A DNA stretch of 64,000 bases from Hydrogenophaga sp. (GTDB taxonomy: Bacteria > Pseudomonadota > Gammaproteobacteria > Burkholderiales > Burkholderiaceae_C): NCBI RefSeq assembly GCF_019635465.1, contig NZ_JAHBZK010000001.1:62001-126000 (forward strand). The letters run 5' to 3'. Below are positions 34,658-44,635 of the stretch, piece after piece. The notes under the pieces are model-generated. The model did not search any database. It saw only the letters and a list, made by a program, of their open reading frames with translations, and was not told where the DNA came from. A program made the translations under genes and the position numbers. The stretch's first letter is position 1, and every line of letters starts with the position of its first letter.

Positions 34658-37363
34658 TCAGACCACCACGTTGACCAGGCGACCGGGCACCACCACCACC
34701 TTCTTGGGTGCGGCGCCAGCGGCCTGTTTGATGAAGGCCTCGCTGGCCAGGGCCGCAGCCTCGATGGCGGCCTTGTCGGCACTGGCCGGCACGGTGACGC
34801 TGCCGCGCAGCTTGCCGTTGATCTGCAGCACCAGCTCAATCTCGTCGCGCTGCAGTGCGCCTTCGTCGACTTGCGGCCAGGGGGCGTCCAGCAGGCCGGC
34901 CTTTTGCGCGTCGTAGCCCAGCTCGCGCCACAAGGCGTCGGTGATGTGCGGCGTGGCCGGGTACAGGCAGCGCAGCAGGATGCCGAAACCCTCGGCGGCC
35001 GCTGCCTGGTCGGCCTCGCCCTCGGGCGCAAAGCTCTCGAGCGCGTTGAGCATCTTCATGGCGCCCGAGACCACCGTGTTGTATTGCATGCGCTGGTAGT
35101 CGTACTCGACCTGCTTGAGCACGGTGTGGATCTCCAGGCGCAGCGCCTTGGCCACCTTGGACAGGCTGACTGAGGCCACATCAAGGCCCTGCAGACCCGA
35201 CACACCCGCCTGCGACAACTTGTGTCCATAGGCCCACACGCGGCGCAGGAAGCGGTAGCTGCCTTCCACCGCGGCGTCGTTCCACTCCAGCGTGGCCTCG
35301 GGTGGCGCGGTGAACATGGTGTACAGGCGCGCGGTGTCGGCGCCGTACTTCTCGATCAGCTCCTGCGGGTCGACACCGTTGTTCTTGGACTTGGACATGG
35401 TGCCCACGCCCTCGTAGTCGATAGCCGTGCCCGCGGGCAGATCGCCCACCGCGTGCTTCAACTTTGCGCCGGTGATCTTGCCGCCTTCGTCGAAGGTGTT
35501 CTCCACGTCGTGCGGCCAGAAGTATTCCTTGCCACCCTTCTCATTGCGCCGGCTGTAGATGTGGTTGAGCACCATGCCCTGCGTGAGCAGGTGGGTAAAG
35601 GGCTCGTCGATGGTGACCAGGCCGAGGTCGCGCATGACCTTGGTCCAGAAGCGCGCGTACAGCAGGTGCAGGATGGCGTGCTCGATGCCCCCGATGTACT
35701 GGTCCATGCCGCTGCCACCGGTGGCGAGCTTCTGGTCGCGCATCCAGTAGGCGGTGCCATCGGCCACCATCGCGTCGGCGTTGGTGGGGTCGCAGTAGCG
35801 CATGAAGTACCAGGACGAATCCACGAAAGTGTCCATGGTGTCCGTCTCGCGCCGCGCTTTGGCGCCGCACACCGGACACACCACGCCGGCGTGAAAGCCT
35901 TCGTGGTGGTTGAGTGGGTTGCCGCTGCCGTCCGGCACGCAGTCCTCGGGCAGCACCACCGGCAGGTCTTTCTCGGGCACCGGCACCGCGCCGTGCTCGG
36001 GGCAATGGATGATGGGAATCGGTGTGCCCCAGTAGCGCTGGCGGCTGATGCCCCAGTCGCGCAAACGCCAGGTGGTCTTCTTCTCGCCCAGGCCCTTGGC
36101 GGCCAGCGCTTCAGCGACCTGGTTGACCGCGTCCGCGTACCCCAGGCCGTCGATGAAACCGCTGTTGACGCACACGCCGCGCTGCTTGTCGCCGTAACAC
36201 TCGGCCCAGGCGTCGGTGCTGAAGGTCTCGCCTTCAATGGCAACCACCTGTTTGATCTCGAGGCCGTACTTCTTCGCGAACGCAAAGTCGCGTTCGTCGT
36301 GCGCGGGCACGCCCATGACGGCGCCGTCGCCGTAGCCCATGAGCACGTAATTGCCGACCCACACCGGCACCGCTGCACCGGTGATGGGGTGCGTGACGGT
36401 AAGGCCGGTGGGAAGACCCTTCTTCTCCTGCGTGGCAAGCTCGGCCTCGGTGGTGCCGCCCGTCTTGCACTCTTCAATGAAGGCGGCGAGCTTGGCGTCG
36501 CCGGCCGCAGCATGCGTGGCCAGTGGGTGCTCGGGCGCCACGGCGCAGAAGGTCACACCCATGATGGTGTCGGCGCGCGTGGTGAACACGTAGAGCTGGC
36601 CGTCGCCGATCAATGCGCCATCGGCCCCTTTGATCTGGTGCGGGAAGGCGAAGCGCAGGCCCTCGCTCTTGCCGATCCAGTTCTCCTGCATCAGGCGCAC
36701 CTTGTCGGGCCAGCCGCTGAGCGTGGCCTTGGGGTTGCCGATCTGCACGTGGTCGAGCAGCTCGCCCGCATAGGCGGTGATGTTGAGGTAGTAGCCCGGG
36801 ATCTCGCGCTTTTCGACCAGCGCGCCGGTGCGCCAGCCGCGGCCGTCGATGACCTGCTCGTTGGCCAGCACGGTCTGGTCCACCGGGTCCCAGTTGACGA
36901 CCTGGGTCTTGCGGTAGGCAATGCCCTTCTCAAGCATCTTGAGGAACAGCCACTGGTTCCACTTGTAATAGTCGGGCGAGCAGGTGGCGACTTCGCGGCT
37001 CCAGTCGATGGCCAGGCCCATGGCCTGCATCTGCCGCTTCATGTAGGCGATGTTGTCGTAGGTCCACTTGGCGGGCGGCACCTTGTTCTTGATCGCCGCG
37101 TTCTCGGCCGGCAGGCCGAAGGCGTCCCAGCCCATGGGCATGAGGACGTTGTGGCCCTTCATGCGCAGCTGGCGCGTGAGCATGTCGTTGATGGTGTAGT
37201 TGCGCACGTGCCCCATGTGCAGCTTGCCGCTGGGGTAGGGCAGCATGGAGCAGGCGTAGAACTTGGGCTTGCTCCGGTCTTCGGTGACTCGGTAGGCGTC
37301 GGCGGCGGTCCACAGGGATTGCGTGCTGCGCTCGACGTCTTGGGGGGCGTACTTGTCTTGCAT
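34658..37363 (-). CDS. leuS: Leucyl-tRNA synthetase
   Basis: The 901-residue class I synthetase charges tRNA-Leu. The HIGH motif appears as [17 protein letters not shown] (about residue 48). The editing (CP1) domain has the conserved run [11 protein letters not shown] near residue 260. The KMSKS motif is [15 protein letters not shown], followed by the anticodon-binding domain and a C-terminal domain ending LVNVVV. The length is a little above the common 860-880. It starts the leuS-lptE-holA unit. Confidence 0.97.
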   Translation of the reverse strand: MQDKYAPQDVERSTQSLWTAADAYRVTEDRSKPKFYACSMLPYPSGKLHMGHVRNYTINDMLTRQLRMKGHNVLMPMGWDAFGLPAENAAIKNKVPPAKWTYDNIAYMKRQMQAMGLAIDWSREVATCSPDYYKWNQWLFLKMLEKGIAYRKTQVVNWDPVDQTVLANEQVIDGRGWRTGALVEKREIPGYYLNITAYAGELLDHVQIGNPKATLSGWPDKVRLMQENWIGKSEGLRFAFPHQIKGADGALIGDGQLYVFTTRADTIMGVTFCAVAPEHPLATHAAAGDAKLAAFIEECKTGGTTEAELATQEKKGLPTGLTVTHPITGAAVPVWVGNYVLMGYGDGAVMGVPAHDERDFAFAKKYGLEIKQVVAIEGETFSTDAWAECYGDKQRGVCVNSGFIDGLGYADAVNQVAEALAAKGLGEKKTTWRLRDWGISRQRYWGTPIPIIHCPEHGAVPVPEKDLPVVLPEDCVPDGSGNPLNHHEGFHAGVVCPVCGAKARRETDTMDTFVDSSWYFMRYCDPTNADAMVADGTAYWMRDQKLATGGSGMDQYIGGIEHAILHLLYARFWTKVMRDLGLVTIDEPFTHLLTQGMVLNHIYSRRNEKGGKEYFWPHDVENTFDEGGKITGAKLKHAVGDLPAGTAIDYEGVGTMSKSKNNGVDPQELIEKYGADTARLYTMFTAPPEATLEWNDAAVEGSYRFLRRVWAYGHKLSQAGVSGLQGLDVASVSLSKVAKALRLEIHTVLKQVEYDYQRMQYNTVVSGAMKMLNALESFAPEGEADQAAAAEGFGILLRCLYPATPHITDALWRELGYDAQKAGLLDAPWPQVDEGALQRDEIELVLQINGKLRGSVTVPASADKAAIEAAALASEAFIKQAAGAAPKKVVVVPGRLVNVVV

Positions 37364-37422
37364 GGGGCGGTGCCCGAAGGGCTGGCGGGGCCAACGGCGG
37401 CGCCGCGGCGGGAGCCGGGATT

Positions 37423-38754
37423 TTAGGTGGTGGCGTTGGGCGCTGCCGAGCGGGGCAGCACCAGCGTGGCGACCAGACCACCGTGCGCGGCGTTGTCGAG
37501 CAGCAGTTGCCCGCCGTGGGCGCGCGCCATGCGCTCGGCAATGGCCAGCCCCAGCCCGGTGCCGGGCGCGCCGGTGCGCGAGGCCCCGGCGCGCTGAAAA
37601 GGCTGGCGCAGCCGCTCACGCTCGGCGGGCGCAATGCCCGTGCCGTGGTCTTCAACGCTGAGGCGCAGCGCCTGCGCATCGGCGCTGGTGCGCAGCACCA
37701 CGGGCGCCGCCCCATGCCGGTGGGCGTTGGCGATCAGGTTGTCCAGCGCGCGGCGCAGCGCCAGCGGGCGCAGGGGCAGGCGCGGCAGCTCGCCGGCCTC
37801 GAAGTCCACCGGCAGGCCCTGCGCGGCGCTGGCCTCGGCCGCCGCGCGGGCCAGGGCGTTGGCATCGCTGTCGGGCACCAGCGGGTCCAGCGCCTGCGCA
37901 TCGCCGGCCCGCGCGAAGTCGAGGAACTGCCCGACCAGCGCGTCCATGGTTTCGATGTGACGCACCATGCCCTCGGCCAGGGCCGGCTCCAGGCGGTCGC
38001 CGGCGATGTCCACCGACAGCCGCAGCTTGGTCAGCGGCGTGCGCAGGTCGTGAGAGATACCGGCCAGCATGACGGCGCGCTGCTGGTCCTGGCGGGCCAG
38101 GTCATCGCTCATCTGGTTGAAGCTGGCGCTGACCGTGGCGATCTCGCTGGGCCCGTCTTCGGGCAGGCGCGGCGCGGGCTCGCCACGCCCCAGGGCGCGC
38201 GCGGCGGCCACCAACGCCACCAGGGGCCGGTTGATGCGGCGCTGAATGAACCAGGCGCCGAGCGCCGCGATCAGCCCGGCAGCCAGCGAGGCCGCGATCC
38301 AGGCGCCCGAAAACTCGCGCGCGGTGAACAGGTTGGGCACCGACACCCAGTGCTCGTGGCCGTCGACGATCAAGCGCAAGGCCAGCGGCGAGCCGTCTTC
38401 ACTGCGCCAGACCAGCGAGGTGCCGTCCTGCGCCAGCCGGGTAGACACCTCGCGGATGAAGCGGCGCTGCACCGGCGCCAGCACACGCGGCCAGCGCGTC
38501 GGGTCCTGCGTGCGCTCCTGCGCAATGCGCCGGTTGAACGCGGCCACGAAGGCATCGCGCTCGGCCGGGGGCAGCGCCCGCAGGCCGTCGCGCAAGGCGC
38601 TTACCTGCCCGGCCGCGATGTCGGCCGTGCGCTCCAGGCGGGGCTTGAGCAGCAGCTGCGTCACCAGCAAGGCCCCCACCACCTGCCCCAGCACCACCAG
38701 GGCCACGATGAGCAGCAGGTTGCGTCCGAACAGGCTGGCCGGCCAGGCCTTCAC
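37423..38754 (-). CDS. envZ: EnvZ-type osmosensor-like histidine kinase
   Basis: The 443-residue kinase starts at the GTG at 38754, overlapping the response-regulator stop (GTGA). Helices at about 9-30 and 150-172 flank a periplasmic loop. A HAMP domain follows, then the DHp box [20 protein letters not shown], identical in style to EnvZ, the N box [11 protein letters not shown]1 DHGTGI and G2 [12 protein letters not shown]. It would phosphorylate the OmpR-type partner upstream. Signals in this lineage are not known. Two long antisense frames here are not genes. Confidence 0.9.
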   Translation of the reverse strand: MKAWPASLFGRNLLLIVALVVLGQVVGALLVTQLLLKPRLERTADIAAGQVSALRDGLRALPPAERDAFVAAFNRRIAQERTQDPTRWPRVLAPVQRRFIREVSTRLAQDGTSLVWRSEDGSPLALRLIVDGHEHWVSVPNLFTAREFSGAWIAASLAAGLIAALGAWFIQRRINRPLVALVAAARALGRGEPAPRLPEDGPSEIATVSASFNQMSDDLARQDQQRAVMLAGISHDLRTPLTKLRLSVDIAGDRLEPALAEGMVRHIETMDALVGQFLDFARAGDAQALDPLVPDSDANALARAAAEASAAQGLPVDFEAGELPRLPLRPLALRRALDNLIANAHRHGAAPVVLRTSADAQALRLSVEDHGTGIAPAERERLRQPFQRAGASRTGAPGTGLGLAIAERMARAHGGQLLLDNAAHGGLVATLVLPRSAAPNATT

Positions 38755-39488
38755 GGCGCCTCTCCGCCGGGCACGAACACATAGCCCACCCCCCACACCG
38801 TGCGCAGGTAGCGGGGCTTGCCCGGTTCGGGCTCGATCAGCTTGCGCAGCCGCATGACCTGCACGTCGACGCTGCGGTCGGTCACGTCGTGGTCGCGCCC
38901 GTGGGCCAGCTCGATCAGGCGGTCGCGCCCCAGCGGGCGGTTGGGGTGGGCACACAGGGCGCGCAGCAGGGCGAATTCGCTGCTGGACAGGGCAAGCTCC
39001 TCGTCGCCGCGGGTCAGGCGCTGCGCCCCCAGGTGCAGCACGAAGGGACCAAAGCGCACCTCGGCGTCCTCGGGCACCCCGCCCACGTGGGCGCCCAGCA
39101 ATTGCTGGCGCCGCACCTGGGCCTGGATGCGCGCCAGCAGCTCGCGCGGATTGAAGGGTTTGGGCAGGTAGTCGTCGGCGCCCATCTCCAGACCGATGAT
39201 GCGGTCCACCGGGTCGCCACGCGCTGTGAGCATGACGATGGGAATGGTCTCGCCCTGGGCGCGCAGACGGCGACAGGCGGCGAGACCGTCCTCGCCCGGC
39301 ATCATCACATCCAGCACCAGCACGTCGAAGCGCTCGCGGGCCAGCAGCTTCTCCAGCGCGCTGGTGTCGGGCAGCGCGCGCACCTGCAGGCCCTGGTCCT
39401 GCAGGTAGCGTTGCAGCAAGGCGCGCAGCTCGGCCTCGTCATCGACGACGAGCACACGGACGGGGGAGGCGGTGCCGACGGCTGGCAT
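38751..39488 (-). CDS. ompR: OmpR-family response regulator
   Basis: The 245-residue regulator starts at the ATG at 39488. The receiver domain has the acidic pair DDEAE, phospho-Asp in VLVLDVMMPGEDG, and Lys in YLPKPFNPREL. The C-terminal winged helix is OmpR-like (SSSEFALLRALCAHPNRPLGRD, then RSVDVQVMRLRKLIEP.. and YLRTVWGVGYVF). It is coupled to the EnvZ-like kinase by a 4-base overlap. The frame is open upstream to 39611, but those residues have no receiver homology. Confidence 0.92.
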   Translation of the reverse strand: MPAVGTASPVRVLVVDDEAELRALLQRYLQDQGLQVRALPDTSALEKLLARERFDVLVLDVMMPGEDGLAACRRLRAQGETIPIVMLTARGDPVDRIIGLEMGADDYLPKPFNPRELLARIQAQVRRQQLLGAHVGGVPEDAEVRFGPFVLHLGAQRLTRGDEELALSSSEFALLRALCAHPNRPLGRDRLIELAHGRDHDVTDRSVDVQVMRLRKLIEPEPGKPRYLRTVWGVGYVFVPGGEAP

Positions 39489-39686
39489 GGCGGCATCGTA
39501 GCGGGGGCGGGCCACCGGACGCCCTCGGTCATCCTGACCGAATCCATGACAAACCATGACAAGCCCCCCATTCGGCACATGCCTGGTCACAACCCGGCCC
39601 CTGGCCGTCACGCCTGGCTGACATCGCGGCGCGACAGTGGTGCCATCGCTGCGGCGATGCCTTCATCCACCCACCTGGAGCCTGCC

Positions 39687-40223
39687 ATGTCACCCACCTT
39701 GAATCTGAAGACCGCCACCCTGCTGATCGGCCTTGGCCTGTTCGGTGCCAGCGCCGCCCACGCCGACGGCAAGCTGCGCCTGATGCGCAACAACGCCGAC
39801 GGCGGTGCGGGCACCACCGTCATCAAGAAACGCAGCGGCGAGCTGGGCACCGCCGCTCGCGCACGCACCTGGCAATCGGACGGCCAGGGCAATGCCGGCA
39901 CCGTCGGCGGCAGCGCCATCGCCGGCCCCAATGGCGGCCGCGCGGCGCGCCTGGGTGGCACCACCGTCAACGCCGATGGCTCGGCCAGCCACCAAAGCGG
40001 CGTGCGCGCTGTCGGGCCCGAGGGCAGCACGCTGCAAAGCCAGGGCAGTGCCACCCGGGACGCCGACGGCAACGTGACGCAGTCGCGCAGCACCGCCGCC
40101 ACCAACGCCAACACCGGCAATTCGGTGCAAAGCGCCAGCAGCTACGACAGCGTCAACGGCCGCACCCGCACCACCACCTGCTACGACGCCAGCGGCGCCG
40201 TGATGGCCTGCCCGAGCCGTTGA
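39687..40223 (+). CDS. Secreted low-complexity Gly/Ala/Ser-rich protein
   Basis: The product has 178 residues with a signal peptide (KTATLLIGLGLFGASAAHAD). The mature part is rich in Gly, Ala, Thr, Ser and Asn, with a loose repeat resembling GxAxxxxDGS/DGN (for example VNADGSASHQSGVRAVGPEG and TRDADGNVTQSRS), and ends in a short CYDASGAVMACPS with two cysteines. It looks extended or beta-solenoid-like. No family is recognised. The ATG at 39687 follows CTGGAG. It is divergent from ompR and overlaps the EF-hand gene start (TGATG). Confidence 0.7.
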   Translation: MSPTLNLKTATLLIGLGLFGASAAHADGKLRLMRNNADGGAGTTVIKKRSGELGTAARARTWQSDGQGNAGTVGGSAIAGPNGGRAARLGGTTVNADGSASHQSGVRAVGPEGSTLQSQGSATRDADGNVTQSRSTAATNANTGNSVQSASSYDSVNGRTRTTTCYDASGAVMACPSR

Positions 40224-40540
40224 TGCAACGCGAGACCATGACCATGAACCGATCACATATCTGTTTTGTGGCCCTGAGTGCCAGCCTGTTCGCCTTCGGC
40301 GCCCAGGCCCAGGACACCAGCCGCGCCGAGCGCATGCGTGCCGAGCTGGACCAGCGATTTGCCGCCGCCGACAAGAATGGCGATGGCCGCTTGAGCGCCG
40401 ACGAAGCGAAACAGGGCATGCCGTTCGTGCACCGCCAGTTCGCCAAAATCGACAGCGCGGGTGAAGGCTCGGTGAGCAAGGCGCAGATTGCGGCCTACGT
40501 GCAGGCCATGGCCGCCGAGCGCGGCAAGTCCAGGCCCTAG
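40223..40540 (+). CDS. Small secreted EF-hand protein
   Basis: The protein has about 105 residues. A signal peptide (HICFVALSASLFAFGAQAQ) is followed by a helical region and a canonical EF-hand loop DKNGDGRLSADE. A second, degenerate loop, DSAGEGSVSKAQ, lacks some ligands. It should bind calcium in the periplasm or outside the cell. I take the ATG at 40223, which overlaps the previous stop; ATGs at 40238 and 40244 would give a shorter signal n-region and are equally possible. It probably forms an operon with the low-complexity gene. Confidence 0.8.
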   Translation: MQRETMTMNRSHICFVALSASLFAFGAQAQDTSRAERMRAELDQRFAAADKNGDGRLSADEAKQGMPFVHRQFAKIDSAGEGSVSKAQIAAYVQAMAAERGKSRP

Positions 40541-40570
40541 CCCGACGAAAGCTACGAGCAGCGTACCGGC

Positions 40571-41386
40571 TCAGCGCAGGCCAAGCACGTCGAACATGTC
40601 GTACAGCCCGCTGGTGCGCCCCGCCAGATAGCGCACCGCGCGCAGGCTGCCCTGGGCGTAGGTGGCGCGGCTGCTCGACTTGTGGCTGATCTCGATGCGC
40701 TCGCCGATGCCGGCGAACAGCACGGTGTGGTCGCCCACGATGTCGCCACCGCGGATGGTGGCAAACCCGATGCTGGACGGGTCGCGCTCGCCGGTGACGC
40801 CTTCGCGCGCATACACCGCGCAGTCCTTGAGGTCGCGCCCCAGCGCCTCGGCGATCACCTCACCCATCTTGAGCGCCGTGCCGCTGGGCGCGTCCACCTT
40901 GTGGCGATGGTGCGCCTCGATGATCTCGATGTCGTAACCGGTGGACAGGGCCTTGGCCGCCATCTCGAGCAGCTTGAGCGTGACGTTGACGCCCACGCTC
41001 ATGTTGGGCGCCATCATGATGGCGATGCGCTGCGAAGCGTCGGCGATCTCGGCCTTCTGGGCCTCGCTGAAACCGGTGGTACCGATCACCAGGTTGACGC
41101 CCTGTGCCACGCAAGCGGCCAGGTGCGCCATGGTGCCCTCGGGGCGTGTGAAGTCGATCAGGCAATGGTTGCCGTGCAGACCGGCCGCGATGTCGCTGGT
41201 GATGGCCACCCCAGTGGGCTGACCAGCGTAGGCGCCAGCGTCCTGCCCCAGTGCCGGGCTGGAGGCCAGGTCCAGCGCACCACCGAGTTCGCAATCGCCG
41301 CTGGCGCGCACGGCGTCGATCAGCATGCGGCCCATGCGCCCGCTGGCGCCTGCAATGCAGACGCGGTGGAGGGGTGCAGCGCTCAT
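40571..41386 (-). CDS. dapB: 4-hydroxy-tetrahydrodipicolinate reductase
   Basis: The 271-residue enzyme reduces hydroxy-tetrahydrodipicolinate in the lysine and diaminopimelate pathway. The Rossmann motif is [12 protein letters not shown]; the nicotinamide loop contains [11 protein letters not shown]; and the catalytic signature [19 protein letters not shown] (His and Lys) is intact. The start overlaps the bamE stop (ATGA). The gene order fur, then divergent bamE-dapB, is common in this group. Confidence 0.96.
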   Translation of the reverse strand: MSAAPLHRVCIAGASGRMGRMLIDAVRASGDCELGGALDLASSPALGQDAGAYAGQPTGVAITSDIAAGLHGNHCLIDFTRPEGTMAHLAACVAQGVNLVIGTTGFSEAQKAEIADASQRIAIMMAPNMSVGVNVTLKLLEMAAKALSTGYDIEIIEAHHRHKVDAPSGTALKMGEVIAEALGRDLKDCAVYAREGVTGERDPSSIGFATIRGGDIVGDHTVLFAGIGERIEISHKSSSRATYAQGSLRAVRYLAGRTSGLYDMFDVLGLR

Positions 41387-41901
41387 CGGGTCGTGCCGCC
41401 GTCCAGGGGCGGGAAGTTGGTGGTGGCGGGCGCCACAGCGGCGCTGTTGGGCACCGGGGGCTTCTGCGGCTTGTTGCGTTCGGCAAATGCCTTGAGCTGC
41501 TCTTCGGAGGCCTCCAGCGGGGGCACCTTGCCCGGCGCGCGCTTGCTGTCCAGTGTGGCCACGAACTCGGCCTCGGTCGGCAACTCGTCGGCCTCATGGC
41601 GCACGAGCACCCCGTCCTTGAAGAACACCGAGACCCGGCGGCGCTGCGCCTCCTGGCCCTGGCGCTGCAGGGTGAAGACGTAGTCCCAGCGGTCGGCATG
41701 GAACACGCTGGTCAGCAGGGGCGAGCCGAGAATGTCGCGCACCTGCTCGCGCGCCATGCCGGGTTTGAGCGCCTCGACCTGCTCGCGGGTGACCACGTTG
41801 CCCTGGAGCACGTCCACCTTGTAAGGGGTCAGCATGCCGCACCCCGACAGGGCCGTCAGCAGGGCGAGGATGGACAACAGGCGATGGGCTGGACGAAACA
41901 T
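41383..41901 (-). CDS. bamE: Outer-membrane assembly lipoprotein BamE
   Basis: The 172-residue lipoprotein is part of the BAM complex that inserts outer-membrane barrels. The signal ends LTALSGC (lipid Cys at residue 23 or so), followed by [20 protein letters not shown] and [14 protein letters not shown], both diagnostic of BamE/SmpA. The C-terminal 60 residues are a Pro/Ala/Glu-rich extension beyond the usual 110-residue fold, as in many Comamonadaceae. The ATG at 41901 gives the best lipoprotein signal. It is divergent from fur. Confidence 0.92.
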   Translation of the reverse strand: MFRPAHRLLSILALLTALSGCGMLTPYKVDVLQGNVVTREQVEALKPGMAREQVRDILGSPLLTSVFHADRWDYVFTLQRQGQEAQRRRVSVFFKDGVLVRHEADELPTEAEFVATLDSKRAPGKVPPLEASEEQLKAFAERNKPQKPPVPNSAAVAPATTNFPPLDGGTTR

Positions 41902-41999
41902 GGGACACCCTGAACGGTGCATGGGCATTGGCCCTGATGCGAGCGGCACTGAGCCGGTGATAATCGGTCGGCCATTGTAGTGAGCCCGAACGCACCACC

Positions 42000-42446
42000 A
42001 TGTCCTCCAATCTCGAAGAGCTCAAGAGCACCGGCCTGAAGGCCACCCTGCCGCGCCTGAAGATCCTCGAGGTCTTTCACAACGCGAAGCAGCGCCACAT
42101 GACCGCCGAGGACGTGTTTCGCGTGCTGCTGGAGGACCGCAGCGACATCGGCCTGGCCACTGTCTACCGCGTGCTGATGCAGTTCGAGCAGGCCGGCTTG
42201 CTTACCCGCAGCAATTTCGAGTCGGGCAAGGCGGTCTACGAACTCAACGAAGGCCAGCACCACGACCACCTGGTCTGTCTGGACTGCGGTCGCGTCGAGG
42301 AGTTCTTCGATCCGGAGATCGAGCGTCGCCAGCAGATGGTGGCCAAGGCGCGCGGCTTTGCGCTGCAGGAGCACGCCTTGTCGCTGTACGCCAACTGCAC
42401 CAAGAACGACTGCCCGCACCGCATCGACAAGCCCGGCAGCAGATAA
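42000..42446 (+). CDS. fur: Ferric uptake regulator
   Basis: The 148-residue metal-responsive repressor represses iron-uptake genes when it binds Fe(II). It has an N-terminal winged helix ([45 protein letters not shown]) and a dimerisation domain with the metal-binding run [19 protein letters not shown] and a C-terminal zinc cysteine pair region. It is divergent from bamE with 98 bases between, which should hold both promoters. Confidence 0.96.
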   Translation: MSSNLEELKSTGLKATLPRLKILEVFHNAKQRHMTAEDVFRVLLEDRSDIGLATVYRVLMQFEQAGLLTRSNFESGKAVYELNEGQHHDHLVCLDCGRVEEFFDPEIERRQQMVAKARGFALQEHALSLYANCTKNDCPHRIDKPGSR

Positions 42447-42460
42447 GCAAGATCCGCCGC

Positions 42461-42580
42461 CGGGTGGTGAACCCCGCAGCGGCGGAGCGTGGGGGCCGGA
42501 ACGATCCGCCGCCGGGCCGCCCCAAGGCGGATCAGCCCCCTCGGGGGGCAGCGACCCGCGCAGCGGCGGAGCGTGGGGGT
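42461..42580. repeat. Comamonadaceae-type intergenic repeat cluster
   Basis: Two copies of CGCAGCGGCGGAGCGTGGGG (42475-42495 and 42559-42579) and two of GATCCGCCGCCGGG fill the fur-hprK gap, with CCCCCTCGGGGGG between them. Similar GC-rich blocks flank other genes here (28419 and 50230). Confidence 0.7.
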
Positions 42581-42581
42581 C

Positions 42582-43532
42582 TTATTCCCCGCGCGACATG
42601 GCAGCGCGGTGGCGCAGCACAAACTCCTGGTAGGTGTCGATGCCACGCAGCTGCAGGATGGTGTTGCGCACCGCGGCCTCGACCAGCACGGCAATGTTGC
42701 GACCCGCCACCACCTGGATGACCGCCTTGCGCACCGGCACACCCAGCACGTCCTGATAGAGCGGCTCGTAGGGCATGCGCTCGTAGTCGCGCTCCATGGT
42801 CTCGCGGCGCACCAGGTGCACGATGAGCTGCAGCCGCATCTTGCGGCGCACCGCCGTCTCGCCAAAGATGGCCTTGATGTCGAGCAGGCCGATACCGCGC
42901 ACCTCCAGCAGGTTCTGCAGCAGCTCGGGGCAGCGACCTTCGATGCTGGTCTGGTTGATGCGATAAAGGTCGACCGCGTCGTCGGCCACCAGACCGTGGC
43001 CACGCGAAATCAATTCAAGCCCGAGTTCGCTCTTGCCCAACCCCGACTCGCCGGTGATCAACACCCCCATGCCCAGGATGTCCATGAACACACCGTGCAT
43101 GGTGGCGCGGTCGGCGAAATGCCGCGACAGGTAGGCGCGCAGCACGTCGATGACGAAGGCTGCCGATTCCTTCGTCGAGAACATGGGAATCTGCGCCCGC
43201 TCGCACATGGCGAGCAGTTCGTCGGGCGCCGTCTGGCCATCGGCCACCACCAGCACGGGCGGCTCCAGCGTCACGATGCGCGACACGCGGCGCTTGTTGT
43301 CGTCGCTGCTCGGGCTGGTGAGGTACGCCACCTCGCGCTCGCCGATGACCTGCAGCCGGTAGGGATGGATGTAGTTGAGGTAGCCGACCAGGTCGGCGCC
43401 GGAGCGGGCGGCGCGAATGGCCACCTCGTCGAAGCGGCGCTCGGACGCGCCCAGACCGGCGATCCACTGCCATCTCAGCGCATCCCGGTGGTCCTCAAAG
43501 AGGACGTCGGCGCTGACGACGGTAGGTTTCAA
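42582..43532 (-). CDS. hprK: HPr kinase/phosphorylase
   Basis: The 316-residue bifunctional Ser kinase and phosphorylase acts on HPr/NPr-type proteins. The Walker A loop is [17 protein letters not shown]. The HprK signature [21 protein letters not shown] and [18 protein letters not shown] follow. The N-terminal domain is present. In betaproteobacteria hprK regulates an incomplete PTS rather than sugar uptake. It lies 12 bases after ptsN on the same strand. Confidence 0.95.
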   Translation of the reverse strand: MKPTVVSADVLFEDHRDALRWQWIAGLGASERRFDEVAIRAARSGADLVGYLNYIHPYRLQVIGEREVAYLTSPSSDDNKRRVSRIVTLEPPVLVVADGQTAPDELLAMCERAQIPMFSTKESAAFVIDVLRAYLSRHFADRATMHGVFMDILGMGVLITGESGLGKSELGLELISRGHGLVADDAVDLYRINQTSIEGRCPELLQNLLEVRGIGLLDIKAIFGETAVRRKMRLQLIVHLVRRETMERDYERMPYEPLYQDVLGVPVRKAVIQVVAGRNIAVLVEAAVRNTILQLRGIDTYQEFVLRHRAAMSRGE

Positions 43533-43544
43533 AGGCGGCGGGGA

Positions 43545-44015
43545 TCAGGCAGCGGCGTGCGCCGACTGCCAGTTCGAGATGAGCGCGTGCAGCGCCTCTG
43601 ACTCGCTGGAGCCCTTCATCTGCTCGCGCAAGGCGCTGTCGCTGAGCAGCTCGGCGATCTCGGAGAGTATTTCCAGGTGCTTCTGTGTGGCCGCTTCGGG
43701 CACCAGCAGGAAGATCATCAACTGGACCGGCTGCTCATCCGGCGCATCGAAACCGATGGGGTTGGCCAGCTGAAACACCGCGGCCAGGGGCTGCTTCAGA
43801 CCCTTGATGCGACCATGGGGAATGGCCACCCCGTGTCCCAGTCCGGTGGAGCCCAGGCGTTCGCGCGCAAACAGGCTGTCGGTGATCAGTGCCCGATTCA
43901 GCCCATGCAGGGTTTCAAACAAAAGACCTGCTTCTTCAAACGCGCGCTTTTTGCTCGTGGCGTCAACACTGACGAGCACTTGCGCGGCGGGCAGGATGGC
44001 AGAAAGACGGTTCAT
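43545..44015 (-). CDS. ptsN: Nitrogen-PTS EIIA component
   Basis: The 156-residue EIIA-Ntr accepts phosphate from NPr and regulates potassium, nitrogen and stress responses. The phospho-His lies in TGLGHGVAIPHGRIKGLKQP, and VQLMIFLLVPEAATQKHLEILSEIAELL is typical. The ATG at 44015 gives the standard N-terminus (NRLSAILPAAQVLVSVDATS). It is followed by hprK after 12 bases and preceded by the hpf terminator. Confidence 0.94.
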   Translation of the reverse strand: MNRLSAILPAAQVLVSVDATSKKRAFEEAGLLFETLHGLNRALITDSLFARERLGSTGLGHGVAIPHGRIKGLKQPLAAVFQLANPIGFDAPDEQPVQLMIFLLVPEAATQKHLEILSEIAELLSDSALREQMKGSSESEALHALISNWQSAHAAA

Positions 44016-44076
44016 GTCGGCCCTTTCGGACCGCGCATTATGCGCTTGCACTTTCCTACGGCTAGATGAGAGAGAC

Positions 44077-44106
44077 AAAAAAGCCGCTTGACAACTCAAG
44101 CGGCTT
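44077..44106 (-). terminator. Rho-independent terminator after hpf
   Basis: AAGCCGCTTGA pairs with TCAAGCGGCTT around a 4-base loop. On the minus strand a run of six T follows. It lies between hpf and ptsN, so ptsN-hprK may have its own promoter. Confidence 0.88.
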
Positions 44107-44159
44107 GTTGCAGCGCAGCAGGCTTCAAAGCCGCATGCGGCAAGGGCCTGTGACTTCTG

Positions 44160-44489
44160 TCACATCAGACGTTTCGCAGTGTCGTGATGGTGGTCCTGTG
44201 TCTTGGTCTTGTAGCGCAACACCTGGCGATCGAGCTTGTCGGCGAGGTCATCGACGGCGGCGTACAGATCGGCGTGGGCACTTTCGGCAAACAGGTCTCG
44301 GCCTTTCACATGAATGTTGCATTCCGCGCGCTGGCGCAAGTCTTTCTCCTTGAGGTTGTCGACCGTCAGCAGCACTTTGATGTCCACCACCTGATCGAAA
44401 TGTCGGGAGATGCGTTCGAGCTTGCTGGTGACGTAGCCGCGCAGGGCGGGCGTGACCTCGAGGTGGTGACCACTGATCGTCAGGTTCAT
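44160..44489 (-). CDS. hpf: Ribosome hibernation promoting factor (short type)
   Basis: The 109-residue short HPF binds the 30S subunit and promotes 100S dimers in stationary phase. The sequence [33 protein letters not shown] and [26 protein letters not shown] is diagnostic. The usual upstream neighbour rpoN is absent; an MFS gene lies there instead. A strong terminator follows. Confidence 0.95.
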   Translation of the reverse strand: MNLTISGHHLEVTPALRGYVTSKLERISRHFDQVVDIKVLLTVDNLKEKDLRQRAECNIHVKGRDLFAESAHADLYAAVDDLADKLDRQVLRYKTKTQDHHHDTAKRLM

Positions 44490-44635
44490 GTATGAGCCTC
44501 CATTTGCTCCGGGTTGACACAGGTCACCAGGTGGCTGGCCACCCGGCGACCACGGGATGGCTTGAAGGCACTATGCCCATGAACCCCACGCCGCGCAAGG
44601 CGCAAACGTCAGATTTCGTGACTTCTTGACCGGCG

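Noticed and set aside
35222-37426. Plus-strand open frame of 734 codons opposite leuS
   Set aside because: Antisense shadow; no domain, and leuS is certain.
44490-44635. rpoN next to hpf
   Set aside because: The usual neighbour was looked for, but this gap holds no coding sequence and the next gene is an MFS carrier.
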